Positions 55,748 to 64,000 of a stretch of DNA of 64,000 nt are shown here, one piece after another; position 1 is the first letter of the stretch, and each line of letters starts with the position of its first letter. Origin of the DNA: Clostridium sp. Marseille-Q2269. GTDB taxonomy: Bacteria; Bacillota; Clostridia; Clostridiales; Clostridiaceae. The notes beneath the pieces are model-generated. The model ran no database searches and was not told where the DNA came from. It saw nothing but the letters and a program-made list of their open reading frames with translations. Location of the stretch: contig NZ_CALSFS010000001.1 in assembly GCF_943736985.1 (NCBI RefSeq), positions 434,001-498,000 of the forward strand, written 5' to 3'. A program made the position numbers and the translations under genes.

Positions 55748-56224
55748 TTAATCAGTAAATTTACAAAATTCTTCTCTTATATCTGTCATTTCTTCTATGA
55801 TTTCATCTACATCTAAAACCATTTCCATCATGCCTATTTCTTCTTCATAAACCTCTTCTTTTACTTCTTCCTTAAATTCTGGCTCTACCGCATGATAAAC
55901 CCTTAGTCCTAACTGGACATTGGACAATGGACCTGCAAAAGTTGGATCTCCATTAGTAACAGTTTCCGCAGCAAGACCTGCTGCTTCTCCTTCTGCTGCA
56001 CCTAAAAGTACTAATATATTTTCAGCACCATATTTTTCTGTTAATGTTTTTACTCTTTTTTGATTTTCCAAATCCATTGCTCCGGCGGCAGTTCAAACGA
56101 AACATTCTGTGGATGAGAAAACCACTTCTGCTCCTGTACCTTCTATGCATTTTTCTATAGCTGGACCTGGTATTCCATCCCTATCTCCAATTATTATTAC
56201 TTTTTTGCCTTCAAATAAGCTCAT
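55748..56224 (-). CDS. grdA: Glycine reductase selenoprotein A (Sec at in-frame TGA)
   Basis: 158 residues when TGA (56093-56095) is read as selenocysteine at position 44: [18 protein letters not shown], the CxxU motif of GrdA. Plain ORF finding starts only at the Met after it. Carries the Se-carboxymethyl intermediate between proteins B and C and is reduced by the operon's thioredoxin. ATG 56224 gives [17 protein letters not shown]. The bases right after TGA (TGCCGCCGGAGCA) can form a bacterial SECIS-like stem. Confidence 0.97.
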
Positions 56225-56311
56225 TAAAATTCCTCCCTTAATTTATTAATGCTTTTAACTCCTTGATCTTTATATACACACATTTTAATTTGTTAACTAA
56301 ACCTTTGATTT

Positions 56312-56632
56312 CTATCCTATATTTTTTTGTATTATAGCTTCTATATTTTCTTTAGTAGCATCTTCTTTAACTACTTCTCCTAATTTTTCTCCATTTTTGT
56401 ATAAAATTATAGTTGGAAGTCCTAAAACTCTTTGAGATATAGCAAGTCTTCTAGCCTTTGTAGTATTTAGCTTGCAAAATTTAACCTTATCTTCATATTT
56501 TTTTGATAATTCTTCTACGTCAGGCATTAAAGCTTGACATGGAACACAACCATCTCCAAAATAATCTACTAATACATAACCCTCATCCTTTAATACTTCA
56601 TCTTCAAAAGTTTTTTTATCTACTACTAACAT
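56312..56632 (-). CDS. trxA: Thioredoxin of the glycine reductase system
   Basis: 106 residues from ATG 56632. Active site is [11 protein letters not shown], i.e. G-C-V-P-C in place of the usual W-C-G-P-C, as in thioredoxins tied to glycine reductase. cis-Pro in [12 protein letters not shown]. Reduces selenoprotein A after each cycle. The ORF runs six codons further up to a GTG, but AAGGCGG precedes the ATG. Confidence 0.94.
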   Translation of the reverse strand: MLVVDKKTFEDEVLKDEGYVLVDYFGDGCVPCQALMPDVEELSKKYEDKVKFCKLNTTKARRLAISQRVLGLPTIILYKNGEKLGEVVKEDATKENIEAIIQKNIG

Positions 56633-56667
56633 TTTATAACCGCCTTTCACATAAATTTTTTATATAT

Positions 56668-57609
56668 TTAAAAAGTATCCTCTACATATTTATAAGACTC
56701 AACTGCTGCTATAGCGCCATCTGCTGCTGCCGTAACCACTTGTCTTAATGTTTTAACTCTTATATCCCCAGCTGCAAATACACCTTCTATATTTGTTTCC
56801 ATTTTGTCGTTAGTTTTTATATATCCTGCTTCATCCATATCAATAATACCCTTAAATAAATTATTTATAGGTAAATATCCTACGAAAACAAATATTCCAA
56901 AGGTTCCATCATCTTCATCTGCAAAGTATTCAAATGTTTCTCCTGTTTTTTTATTTTTAAATACAGCAGATTCTACTATGCCATCTCCTTTTATCTCTTC
57001 TACTACAGAATCCCACATAATTTTTATCTTAGGATTTTTGAATACCTTTTCTTGAATTGATTTAGCTCCTCTTAAAGCATCTCTTCTATGAACTATTGTT
57101 ACCTTTCTTGCAAACTTTGTAAGGTATAAAGCTTCTTCTAAAGCTGAATCTCCTCCGCCTATTACAAATACCTCTAAGTCTGTAAAGAAATCTGCATCAC
57201 AAGTAGCACAATAGGATACACCTTTTCCTATTAACTCATTTTCTCCTTTACAACCTATATGTCTAGGAGATGCACCAGTGGCTATAATTACACTTTTTGC
57301 TTTATATTCTTCATTCTCTCCTTTTATAATTTTAATTTTTCCTGTAAAATCTACTTCTTTAACATTATCTTTTTTTCTTTCTGCTCCAAATTCTTCTACT
57401 TGTTCTTCCATTCTTGCTACTAAAGTTTGTCCTGTAGCATTTCTTATGGACCCTGGATAATTAGCAACTTCATCTGTTATTACGATTTGTCCACCAGCTT
57501 TTTTTCTCTCTAAAATTAAAGTTTTAAGTCTAGCTCTTGAAGCATATAAGCCTGCTGATAAACCTGCTGGCCCAGAACCTATAATTATAAGATCATAAAT
57601 ATTGTCCAT
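56668..57609 (-). CDS. trxB: Thioredoxin reductase of the glycine reductase system
   Basis: 313 residues. FAD motif GSGPAGLSAGLYASRA, redox CATCD (about 133), NADPH motifs GGGDSALEEA and HRRDALRGAK, and AAGDIRVKTLRQVVTA. A normal NADPH-dependent enzyme, unlike the paralogue at 61601. Reduces the trxA product encoded 35 bases downstream. Confidence 0.96.
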   Translation of the reverse strand: MDNIYDLIIIGSGPAGLSAGLYASRARLKTLILERKKAGGQIVITDEVANYPGSIRNATGQTLVARMEEQVEEFGAERKKDNVKEVDFTGKIKIIKGENEEYKAKSVIIATGASPRHIGCKGENELIGKGVSYCATCDADFFTDLEVFVIGGGDSALEEALYLTKFARKVTIVHRRDALRGAKSIQEKVFKNPKIKIMWDSVVEEIKGDGIVESAVFKNKKTGETFEYFADEDDGTFGIFVFVGYLPINNLFKGIIDMDEAGYIKTNDKMETNIEGVFAAGDIRVKTLRQVVTAAADGAIAAVESYKYVEDTF

Positions 57610-57704
57610 ATTTTATCCCTCCTATGCTTTATTATTTTTATTTTACTATGCTATTTGTCCAAATCAAAGACAATATTTTGAATTTTGTAACTTTTCTAAA
57701 AACT

Positions 57705-59006
57705 TTATTCAAAAACTGTCTGCTCATCAATCTCTGTTTCTAAAGCTTTTAATGCTTTTTCTACAAGATGATATCTTAATTCATATTCTCTATCTTTCTC
57801 TAATGCTGGATTTCCAAGTGGATGAGGTATTGCTACAGTTGGAACTATTCTATTAGCACCAACTGTAAGAGAAATTGGAACTACTGTACACATATGCACA
57901 ACTGGAAGTCCCCCACGTTCTATTTCTTTTACTAGTGTTGCACCGCAACGAGTACAAGTTCCTCATGTGGAAGTTAATATAACAGCATCCACACCATCTT
58001 CTTTTAATTGGTTTAGTATTTCATTTCCAAATTTTTGAGATGATGCTACTGCTGTACCATTTCCAACAGTACTATAAAAATATCTATGAAGAGATCCTAT
58101 TTTCCCTTCTTTCTCCATTTGTCTTAATACATCTACAGGTATGACTCTATCTGAATCTTCATTTGCATAATTAGGGTCATATCCTCCATGGGCAGTTTCG
58201 TGAGTTTCTGAATTTAAATCCATAACTCCTTCTATGTCATATTTACCGTATTTTGATGCACTAGAAGATTCTATATGATCTGGGTTTCCCTTTGGAACTA
58301 TACCGCCAGAAGTTACAATAGCAACCTTACATTTAGATATATCTTCCACAGCCTTATTAGGTTCTACTCTATCAAAAACCGGCATTTTAAATTCTGTAAC
58401 AAATTCTTCTCCCTTTAATTTTTTTATGAGAAGGTTTACTGCTCTTTTAGATCCCCTTTCCTCATTAAAGTAATTTTTTCTTATACCTCTTTCTATATAT
58501 CCTTCTTCTTCAGGAAGTCCTAATTCTTCACCTTTTGCCATTTTTAATGCTAATTTAGCCATAACAGGTAATGCTTTTCTCATACCTACTGCACTTTTCT
58601 TTGTCTTAGCAATATATAAAGATTTTTTATATAAATCTACTCCTGGATTTTCTTCATACATAGCTGTAATAACCTTTATATTTAACTTATCCTCTACTTC
58701 TTTTGCAATGGTTCCACAAGCAACACCATATCTTCCAGCATTAAAAGCAGGACCTGCTACAAATACATCTGCGTCATATTTTTTAATCATCTCTAATATT
58801 GTTTCTTTAGCTTCATCTATATTTTCATTAAAATATGAATCTCCACAAATAATTGTTGCAATTATTTCAGCTTCACCCTTAAATAAAGAATTAAGTTGAG
58901 TTCCTGGTCCTACAGGCTCTTCTCTCACTTCTGGTTTATAATCTGCTTTGTCTTCTCCACCAATACCTGCATAAAACTGATTTATATAATGAATTACCTT
59001 AATCAT
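57705..59006 (-). CDS. grdB: Glycine reductase protein B, subunit GrdB (Sec at in-frame TGA)
   Basis: 433 residues with TGA 57963-57965 read as selenocysteine 348: AVILTST-U-GTCTRCGATLV, the classical GrdB UxxCxxC site. Naive ORFs split there into two pieces. Substrate-specific subunit that activates glycine with the pyruvoyl subunits from GrdE. A SECIS-like hairpin (ACTCGTTGC-GGT-GCAAC, 57931-57953) follows the TGA at the right distance. 32 bases after grdE. Confidence 0.97.
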
Positions 59007-59038
59007 TTATTTTCCCCCCTTGATTATATAACTACAAT

Positions 59039-60325
59039 TTAATAGCCTTTAGCACTTAAATAATTAAATCCAACTTCACTTGTAGCGCCTGTAATAACTT
59101 GAATTTCTGCTTCTATGGAACCATCCTCTTTTAAGGAGCCAACGTGTCCACCGGCAATTACATCTGCAACTTCAACATGTCCTATAACTTTTTCCATTGG
59201 TGGCAATGTTATAAGTTCATTTGCATTTCCTCCTGTAACTACAGCATCACCATTTGGTGTAGAATCTGCCAATGATTGAGAAGCTCCATTTTGCCCTGCA
59301 TATTCATCTGTTACTAATACTGTTTTTATTCCTTTTTCACTTATCTTATTACAGTTCATAACAAGGTCTGCATCTGGATTTCCAAAGCCTTCTTCTGAAA
59401 TTATTACTGCATCTGCACCTAAATATTCCACTAACTTTGCAGTATAATTTGAAGATCTAACTTTATCTGCTAAGTAAACATTTTCATTAGTTATAACACA
59501 ACCTAAAAAATTATACTCTATTCCATGCTTTTCATATAAATCTTCAATTATTGGATGATTCATGTGTACATAGCTTGGATTTTTATCACAAGCTGAAACA
59601 CAGTTTCCACTAACTATAGCTCCATCAAATACTTCTGTTGGATATATAAATGTTGGTATTATTCTTTTAGCATCAACACCATATACATATGTATCATGTA
59701 AAAGCCCTTGGCTTTGAAGCATATATACATATACTACTTTAGGAAGATCTGGATACTGCTTTACTTGTTCTAATAAAGGTAATGTTTCATAAACTTTAGT
59801 TTCATCTGGTATAATGTCCTTTGCAAGCTCTCCTAAATAAGTAGCTGCTTTAAATCCTAGAGTTCTTACAAATTCCTCATGTTCATATTGATTTACTCCA
59901 TCTTTAGGTTCACATACTACTACTAAATTATTAGTTTTTGAAAAAGGTGTATATTTAGCTCCTTCTCCACTCATATCAATGATTCCCTCTTGGAATCCCA
60001 CTATCTTACCTGTAGTTACTACTGCAGCTCCTTTTAGTACATTTGTTTTACCTGAACCAACAGTATCAACTTTACTTATAAATCCAGGAAAAATCCCACC
60101 ATTTCCTTCTACTTTAACCCTTGGTTCTATTACATCTTTTACTGGAATAATTCTAGTTTTATCTCCTGGTTTAGCTATTTCTAAATTGACATTTTTGATT
60201 CTCTCGTCTGTACCAATTGCTTCTAAAAGCTCTTCTTTACAAACATATAGAACTCCATCTTTGATTTTTGTTTCATCGGAAAACTGCATATCACTTATGA
60301 ATATTTTCCCAATCTCTAGACGCAT
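59039..60325 (-). CDS. grdE: Glycine reductase protein B, proprotein GrdE
   Basis: 428 residues from ATG 60325 (GGGGGT site; an upstream TTG would add five). It is cleaved at an Asn-Cys bond to create the pyruvoyl cofactor; the site is in IVSGN-CVSACDKN, at Asn241-Cys242 with this start. The pyruvoyl group binds glycine as a Schiff base. Conserved GHVEVADVIAGGHVGSLKED at the C-terminus. Second gene of the operon. Confidence 0.96.
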   Translation of the reverse strand: MRLEIGKIFISDMQFSDETKIKDGVLYVCKEELLEAIGTDERIKNVNLEIAKPGDKTRIIPVKDVIEPRVKVEGNGGIFPGFISKVDTVGSGKTNVLKGAAVVTTGKIVGFQEGIIDMSGEGAKYTPFSKTNNLVVVCEPKDGVNQYEHEEFVRTLGFKAATYLGELAKDIIPDETKVYETLPLLEQVKQYPDLPKVVYVYMLQSQGLLHDTYVYGVDAKRIIPTFIYPTEVFDGAIVSGNCVSACDKNPSYVHMNHPIIEDLYEKHGIEYNFLGCVITNENVYLADKVRSSNYTAKLVEYLGADAVIISEEGFGNPDADLVMNCNKISEKGIKTVLVTDEYAGQNGASQSLADSTPNGDAVVTGGNANELITLPPMEKVIGHVEVADVIAGGHVGSLKEDGSIEAEIQVITGATSEVGFNYLSAKGY

Positions 60326-60413
60326 AATATCAACCCCCAAATTAATTTTTTAGTACTTTATAATTTTGTTCTGCTAAATTATTTAGCAATTTTTATATAA
60401 ATCTTATATTAGA

Positions 60414-60791
60414 TTAATGCAATGCATTATATATAAGATCATAATCAATAAGTCTGAAATCATTTAAAATATTGTCATTCCATTCTGGAATACCTGAGGA
60501 CTTTTGAAATTTTTCTAAGGACTGTATTGATTCCTCAATATAATTCAAAGATTCCATATTAACTTTATTTTCATGATATTTTGAAATAACCACAGTTCTA
60601 TAGGGTGTTTCATTAGGTTTTACACTACTCATTAATGGATGTGTCAAAAGTTCATGCCCTTTGTGTATATAATCTCTTGCTACTTTAAAAACTTCATTTA
60701 CATTACCTGAAATAAACTGTACTTCACATTTATTGTTAAATTTTTCACTAGCTAATTTGTTATTAGTAACCATAATAACCTTATTATTCAT
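60414..60791 (-). CDS. grdX: GrdX protein
   Basis: 125 residues. First gene of glycine reductase operons in clostridia; conserved KGHELLTHPLMSSVKPNETPYR (split). Function unknown. It starts 59 bases after the riboswitch terminator. No ribosome site stronger than GGGGTG. Confidence 0.93.
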   Translation of the reverse strand: MNNKVIMVTNNKLASEKFNNKCEVQFISGNVNEVFKVARDYIHKGHELLTHPLMSSVKPNETPYRTVVISKYHENKVNMESLNYIEESIQSLEKFQKSSGIPEWNDNILNDFRLIDYDLIYNALH

Positions 60792-60849
60792 TTAGTCATC
60801 ACCCCATTTATTGCTTTCTTGTTAAATTTTTAATTATACATATATACAA

Positions 60850-60886
60850 AAAACAGAGACAAAAGTTCATAACTTTTATCTCTGTT
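60850..60886 (-). terminator. Terminator of the glycine riboswitch expression platform
   Basis: Stem ACAGAGATAAAAGTT / AACTTTTGTCTCTGT with a T-run; the 5' arm overlaps the aptamer end, so glycine binding would favour the antiterminated state. Confidence 0.9.
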
Positions 60887-61086
60887 CATTAACCTGAGAG
60901 TTTTGCTCCGTCGGTGCTTAACGCTTTCCAGAGTTTTGTCAATTTCCGGTCCTTTTGCCTGAGATATTCATGTTATTTATGAGTATAACACTTAATTCCT
61001 TCGGCTATCCTCTGAGGATACTATGTAGAATAACTGTTTATTTAAAAAACTACATAGCTAAGTATAAAACTTAATCTCCCGAAAAT
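60886..61086 (-). ncRNA. gcvT: Tandem glycine riboswitch
   Basis: On the minus strand two glycine aptamers follow each other. The first has GGGAGA, CCTCAGAGGATAGCCGAAGG and TCTCAGGCAAAAGGACCG; the second has ACTCTGGAAAG, CACCGACGGAGCAAA and CTCTCAGG. The double gcvT motif with a terminator just behind sits directly ahead of grdX-grdE-grdB. An on-switch for glycine catabolism. Confidence 0.95.
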
Positions 61087-61117
61087 TTCATCCAACCTTT
61101 ATTAAATATTTAACTAT

Positions 61118-61123
61118 ATTATA
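61118..61123 (-). promoter_or_regulatory. -10 box of the grd operon
   Basis: TATAAT on the minus strand about 32 bases before the first aptamer. No good -35 was found at 17 bases, so the promoter may need an activator or an extended -10. Confidence 0.5.
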
Positions 61124-61567
61124 CAACATTCCAATATTATTTTACACATTTTTCAGAAAATAATGAATTTTGTTTCCAAATAGTACCTATAAATATTTCT
61201 TATACACTTTTTATAAATATATAAACATTTCTTATTTTTATCTGGTATTTATTAAATTTATTTGTAATAATTTTTCTTTATAGTAAAATATATGAGTTAT
61301 AGAACAAATTTATACTTATATTGATATAACAAATTATACTATTTATTTATTGTTATTTAAGTTCAAGGGTTCTGTTTGGTTAACTATATTTAATAATAAT
61401 TTGTAATTTTATTTATTTTTAATGGTTAATATATTTATAATGGCTTATTTATTTTTAATAGTTAATACATTTATAATGGCAAAACTATTCTATCAATAAT
61501 TTTTTTTTATTAATAATTTTTATTAATTATATTGTGTAATATAAAAAAAGTAGTATAATAATGTATA
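61124..61567. other. Divergent regulatory region of grd and trxB2-gapN
   Basis: About 440 very AT-rich bases between two divergent redox operons; contains a 36-bp tandem duplication and the promoters. No ORF. Confidence 0.55.
61409..61480. repeat. 36-bp tandem duplication
   Basis: Two head-to-tail copies (61409-61444 and 61445-61480) with two mismatches; each ends TTTATAATGGC and so carries a TATAAT-like word. Confidence 0.75.
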
Positions 61568-61582
61568 TACCCTATCAGGGTA
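61568..61582 (+). promoter_or_regulatory. Palindromic operator candidate upstream of the second TrxR gene
   Basis: TACCCTATCAGGGTA, perfect 6-bp arms, between a TATAAT box (about 61553-61558) and the ribosome site (AAGGGGGTG). Its position just after the predicted transcription start suits a repressor. The TACCC/GGGTA arms recall CsoR-family boxes, but that is only resemblance. Confidence 0.5.
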
Positions 61583-61600
61583 GTAAGGGGGTGATCTTAT

Positions 61601-62542
61601 ATGAATAAAAAAGTTAAAAATTTAGATCTAATGATTATAGGAGCAGGTCCAGCTGGATTATCTACTGCAATATATGCTGCTAGGGCAAAGCTTAATATGC
61701 TCCTAATGGAAGATGCAATAATCGGTGGTCAGGTTAGAAATAGTTATACAATAGAAAATTATCCTGGGTTTAGTAAGATTGAAGGAAGCAAGTTAGCAGA
61801 ATTAATGGAACAACAAGCTACTGAACTGGGTGCTACTATAGATGAATTTGATATGATAGAAAAAGTTCAATTGAGTGATACTGAAAAAATAGTAGAAACC
61901 TCAGAATATATTTATAAACCAACAACTTTAGTTATATCTACTGGAGCTGAAACCAGGAAACTTCCTATTCCTAGTGAAGATAAATTTTCTGGCAAAGGAA
62001 TACACTATTGTGCTATTTGTGATGGTGCTATGTACGAAGAAAAAACTGTAGGTGTAATAGGAGGTGGAAATGCTGCTTTAGAAGAAGCCTTATTTTTAAC
62101 TAAATTTGCATCAAAAGTTTATATGATAAGAAGATACGATTATTTCAAAGGAGAAAAAGCTACATTAGAAGCTGTTGAAAAGAACCATAAAATAGAAATA
62201 CTTTATAACTGGGATTTGATAGATGTTTATGGTACAAATTTTTTAGAAAAAGCTTTAATTAAAAATGTTAAAACAGATGAAGAAAAAGAACTAAAATTAG
62301 ATGCTATATTCGGTTTTATAGGCTCAAAGCCTAAAACTGAATTATTCAAAGAATATATAGATTTAACTCAAAATGGATATATTAAGACTAATGAAAGCAT
62401 GGAAACAAACATAGAAGGTATATATGCCGCTGGTGATGTTAGAGAAAAACAATTCCGACAAATAACCACTGCTGTAGCAGATGGAACTATAGCTGCATTA
62501 ACTGCTGAAAAATATATTATACAAAAAAGAAGAGAAAAATAA
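61601..62542 (+). CDS. Thioredoxin-reductase-like flavoprotein lacking the usual NADPH motif
   Basis: 313 residues, class II pyridine nucleotide disulfide reductase. FAD motif GAGPAGLSTAIYAARA, redox CAICD and AAGDVREKQFRQITTA are intact. GGGNAALEEA is kept but the phosphate-binding HRRxxxR motif reads IRRYDYFKGEK, losing the His and final Arg. Clostridia have flavoprotein thioredoxin reductases that take electrons from ferredoxin, so a donor other than NADPH is possible. Upstream of and probably co-transcribed with gapN (49 bases). Confidence 0.85.
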   Translation: MNKKVKNLDLMIIGAGPAGLSTAIYAARAKLNMLLMEDAIIGGQVRNSYTIENYPGFSKIEGSKLAELMEQQATELGATIDEFDMIEKVQLSDTEKIVETSEYIYKPTTLVISTGAETRKLPIPSEDKFSGKGIHYCAICDGAMYEEKTVGVIGGGNAALEEALFLTKFASKVYMIRRYDYFKGEKATLEAVEKNHKIEILYNWDLIDVYGTNFLEKALIKNVKTDEEKELKLDAIFGFIGSKPKTELFKEYIDLTQNGYIKTNESMETNIEGIYAAGDVREKQFRQITTAVADGTIAALTAEKYIIQKRREK

Positions 62543-62591
62543 TATACAAAACTATATTTATAATTACAAAAGAAAAATAAGAGGTGTTTAT

Positions 62592-64000
62592 ATGTTTAAA
62601 AACTTATGCATAGAAAATAATTTATATAAAAACTTTATAGGCGGACATTGGGTAAAAAGTACAACAAATAAATTTATAGAAATACATTCTCCAATAGATG
62701 GATCTATAGTAGGTAAAGTCCCTTCTATGAGCAAAGAAGAAGTGGATCTAGCTATAAAGAATTCCAAAGAATCTCAAGCTATTTGGAATGAAGTTCCTAT
62801 AAACGAAAAAGCATCTATACTTCTAAAGGCTGCTCATATATTAGATGAACAAGCTGAAGAAATAGCTAATATAATGATTAGAGAAATAGCTAAAGATAAA
62901 AAAAGCTCTATTTCAGAAGTTCATAGAACTGCTGATTATATACGATTCTCTGCAGATACAGCCAAAAATATGGTAGGCGAAACTTTACCTGGAGACTCTT
63001 TTCCTGGAACCTCTAAAGGCAAAATTTCTATAGTAAACAGAGTTCCTTTAGGTGTAGTTTTAGCTATTTCTCCTTTTAACTATCCAGTTAATTTATCTGG
63101 TTCTAAAATAGCCCCAGCATTAATGGCTGGTAATAGCGTAGTTTTAAAACCAGCTACTCAAGGAAGTATCAGCGCTCTTCATTTAGTAAAAGTCTTTGAA
63201 AAAGCAGGACTCCCTTCGGGTGTTTTAAACACAATTACAGGTAAGGGTAGTGAAATAGGAGATTATATAGTTTCTCACCCTATGATAGATTTTATAAATT
63301 TTACAGGTAGTACGGAAATTGGGAAAAGAATATCCAGCCTTTCTGTTATGAAACCACTATTAATGGAATTAGGTGGAAAGGATGCAGCTATAGTTTTAGA
63401 TGATGCAGATATGGATTTAACAGCTAAAAACATAGTATCTGGTGCCTACTCTTATTCAGGCCAAAGATGCACTGCAGTTAAAAGAATACTAGTTGTAGAC
63501 AAAATAGCCGATACTCTAGTTGAAAAAGTAAAAGAAAAAATAGAAAACTTAACAATAGGAAATCCTTTAGAAAATCAAGTGGATATCGTTCCTTTAATAG
63601 ATGATAAAGCTGCAGATTATGTTGAAGCCTTAATGAAAGAAGCTAATGATAAAGGAGCCAAATTATTAGTAGGTGGAAAAAGAGAAGGAAATTTAATTTA
63701 TCCTACTTTATTTGACAATGTTAATTTGGATATGAGACTTGCTTGGGAAGAACCTTTTGCTCCTATACTTCCAATAATAAGAGTTAAAGATATAGATGAA
63801 GCTATAAAAATTGCTAACCAATCTGAATATGGACTTCAAGCATCTGTATTCACTAAAGATATTAACAAAGCTTTTTATGTGGCAGAAAAACTAGAAGTAG
63901 GTACAGTTCAAATTAATAATAAACCTGAACGAGGACCAGATCATTTTCCTTTCTCAGGCGTTAAAGCATCTGGACTTGGAACACAAGGTATAAAATACTC
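62592..64000 (+). CDS. gapN: NADP-dependent glyceraldehyde-3-phosphate dehydrogenase GapN (3' truncated)
   Basis: About 469 of an expected 480 or so residues; the window ends inside the gene. Aldehyde dehydrogenase fold with SPFNYPVNLSGSKIAPALMAGN, FTGSTEIGKRI, the general-base Glu in LLMELGGKD and the catalytic Cys in SYSGQRCTAVKR, the GapN signature. Oxidises glyceraldehyde-3-phosphate to 3-phosphoglycerate making NADPH without ATP. Start ATG 62592 follows GAGGTG. Placed with a thioredoxin-reductase-like gene, it may feed reductive pathways. Confidence 0.93.
   Translation, partial: MFKNLCIENNLYKNFIGGHWVKSTTNKFIEIHSPIDGSIVGKVPSMSKEEVDLAIKNSKESQAIWNEVPINEKASILLKAAHILDEQAEEIANIMIREIAKDKKSSISEVHRTADYIRFSADTAKNMVGETLPGDSFPGTSKGKISIVNRVPLGVVLAISPFNYPVNLSGSKIAPALMAGNSVVLKPATQGSISALHLVKVFEKAGLPSGVLNTITGKGSEIGDYIVSHPMIDFINFTGSTEIGKRISSLSVMKPLLMELGGKDAAIVLDDADMDLTAKNIVSGAYSYSGQRCTAVKRILVVDKIADTLVEKVKEKIENLTIGNPLENQVDIVPLIDDKAADYVEALMKEANDKGAKLLVGGKREGNLIYPTLFDNVNLDMRLAWEEPFAPILPIIRVKDIDEAIKIANQSEYGLQASVFTKDINKAFYVAEKLEVGTVQINNKPERGPDHFPFSGVKASGLGTQGIKY

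Noticed and set aside
1-64000. CRISPR arrays, tRNA or rRNA genes
   Set aside because: No regularly spaced repeats and no tRNA-like cloverleaf or rRNA sequence was noticed on either strand.

Overview
This is AT-rich DNA (roughly a quarter G+C by eye) from a low-GC, spore-forming anaerobic Firmicute. The best guess is a proteolytic, amino-acid-fermenting Clostridium of the C. botulinum group I / C. sporogenes type. Four things point there: a complete selenocysteine-containing glycine reductase operon, the sporulation genes ytrH/ytrI, rubrerythrin, and a non-phosphorylating gapN. No rRNA, tRNA, CRISPR array, prophage or intact insertion sequence was seen. Most genes lie on the minus strand in short operons separated by clear hairpin terminators.

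Layout. 1-4.3 kb: 3' end of a PTS EIICBA gene, a frameshifted rubrerythrin, a c-di-AMP (ydaO-type) riboswitch ahead of a LysM/SleB cell-wall hydrolase, a decayed GntR regulator, and a promoter driving two tiny ORFs. 4.3-11.9 kb: UvrD-like helicase with an embedded DnaQ-type exonuclease, LytTR-DUF3021 regulatory pair with a candidate direct-repeat operator, YibE/F membrane protein, prepilin peptidase, YvlD-type membrane protein, HIT protein with an altered histidine triad. 12-17.9 kb: FMN-binding NimA-like protein, a 530-bp nested inverted-repeat element, a frameshifted degV, NifX-like protein, CPBP protease, ABC exporter. 18-24.2 kb: a CtpE-like P-type ATPase, then a copper module (csoR-copA-copZ) with a clear CsoR operator and a palindromic MITE-like repeat. 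24.3-35 kb: DUF3267, Amj flippase, zinc-ribbon protein, alanine symporter, RNase J, transaldolase-like FSA, DUF2164, MntP behind a probable Mn2+ riboswitch, topoisomerase III. 35-41.6 kb: guanine deaminase plus a three-subunit molybdenum hydroxylase (xanthine-dehydrogenase type) with two SemiSWEET-like proteins, behind a candidate sigma-54 promoter; then thiE behind a TPP riboswitch. 41.8-48 kb: small secreted-type peptide, IDEAL protein, second DUF3267, YtrI/YtrH, DUF4363/DUF421, CDF transporter, LapA-like protein. 48.3-52.5 kb: mtnK-mtnA-class II aldolase and a 3-methyladenine glycosylase. 52.6-61.1 kb: second MITE-like copy and the grdX-E-B-trxB-trxA-A-C-D operon behind a tandem glycine riboswitch with terminator. 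61.4-64 kb, plus strand: a second thioredoxin-reductase-like flavoprotein and gapN (cut by the window end).

How it fits together. The grd operon encodes glycine reduction to acetyl phosphate with its own thioredoxin system, switched on by glycine. GapN next door would supply NADPH. The mtnK-mtnA-aldolase set matches the known DHAP shunt that disposes of 5'-methylthioadenosine/5'-deoxyadenosine by-products. guaD plus the hydroxylase suggests guanine to xanthine to urate degradation.

The most notable leads are: the 530-bp nested inverted-repeat element between two convergent genes; two near-identical ~100-bp palindromic repeats, one abutting a truncated gene; a promoter-driven pair of micro-ORFs; a sigma-54-like promoter with a distal palindrome for the purine-hydroxylase operon; LytTR direct repeats; a HIT protein lacking the nucleophilic His; and several one-base indels in poly-A runs that break rbr, degV and possibly the DUF2164 gene.
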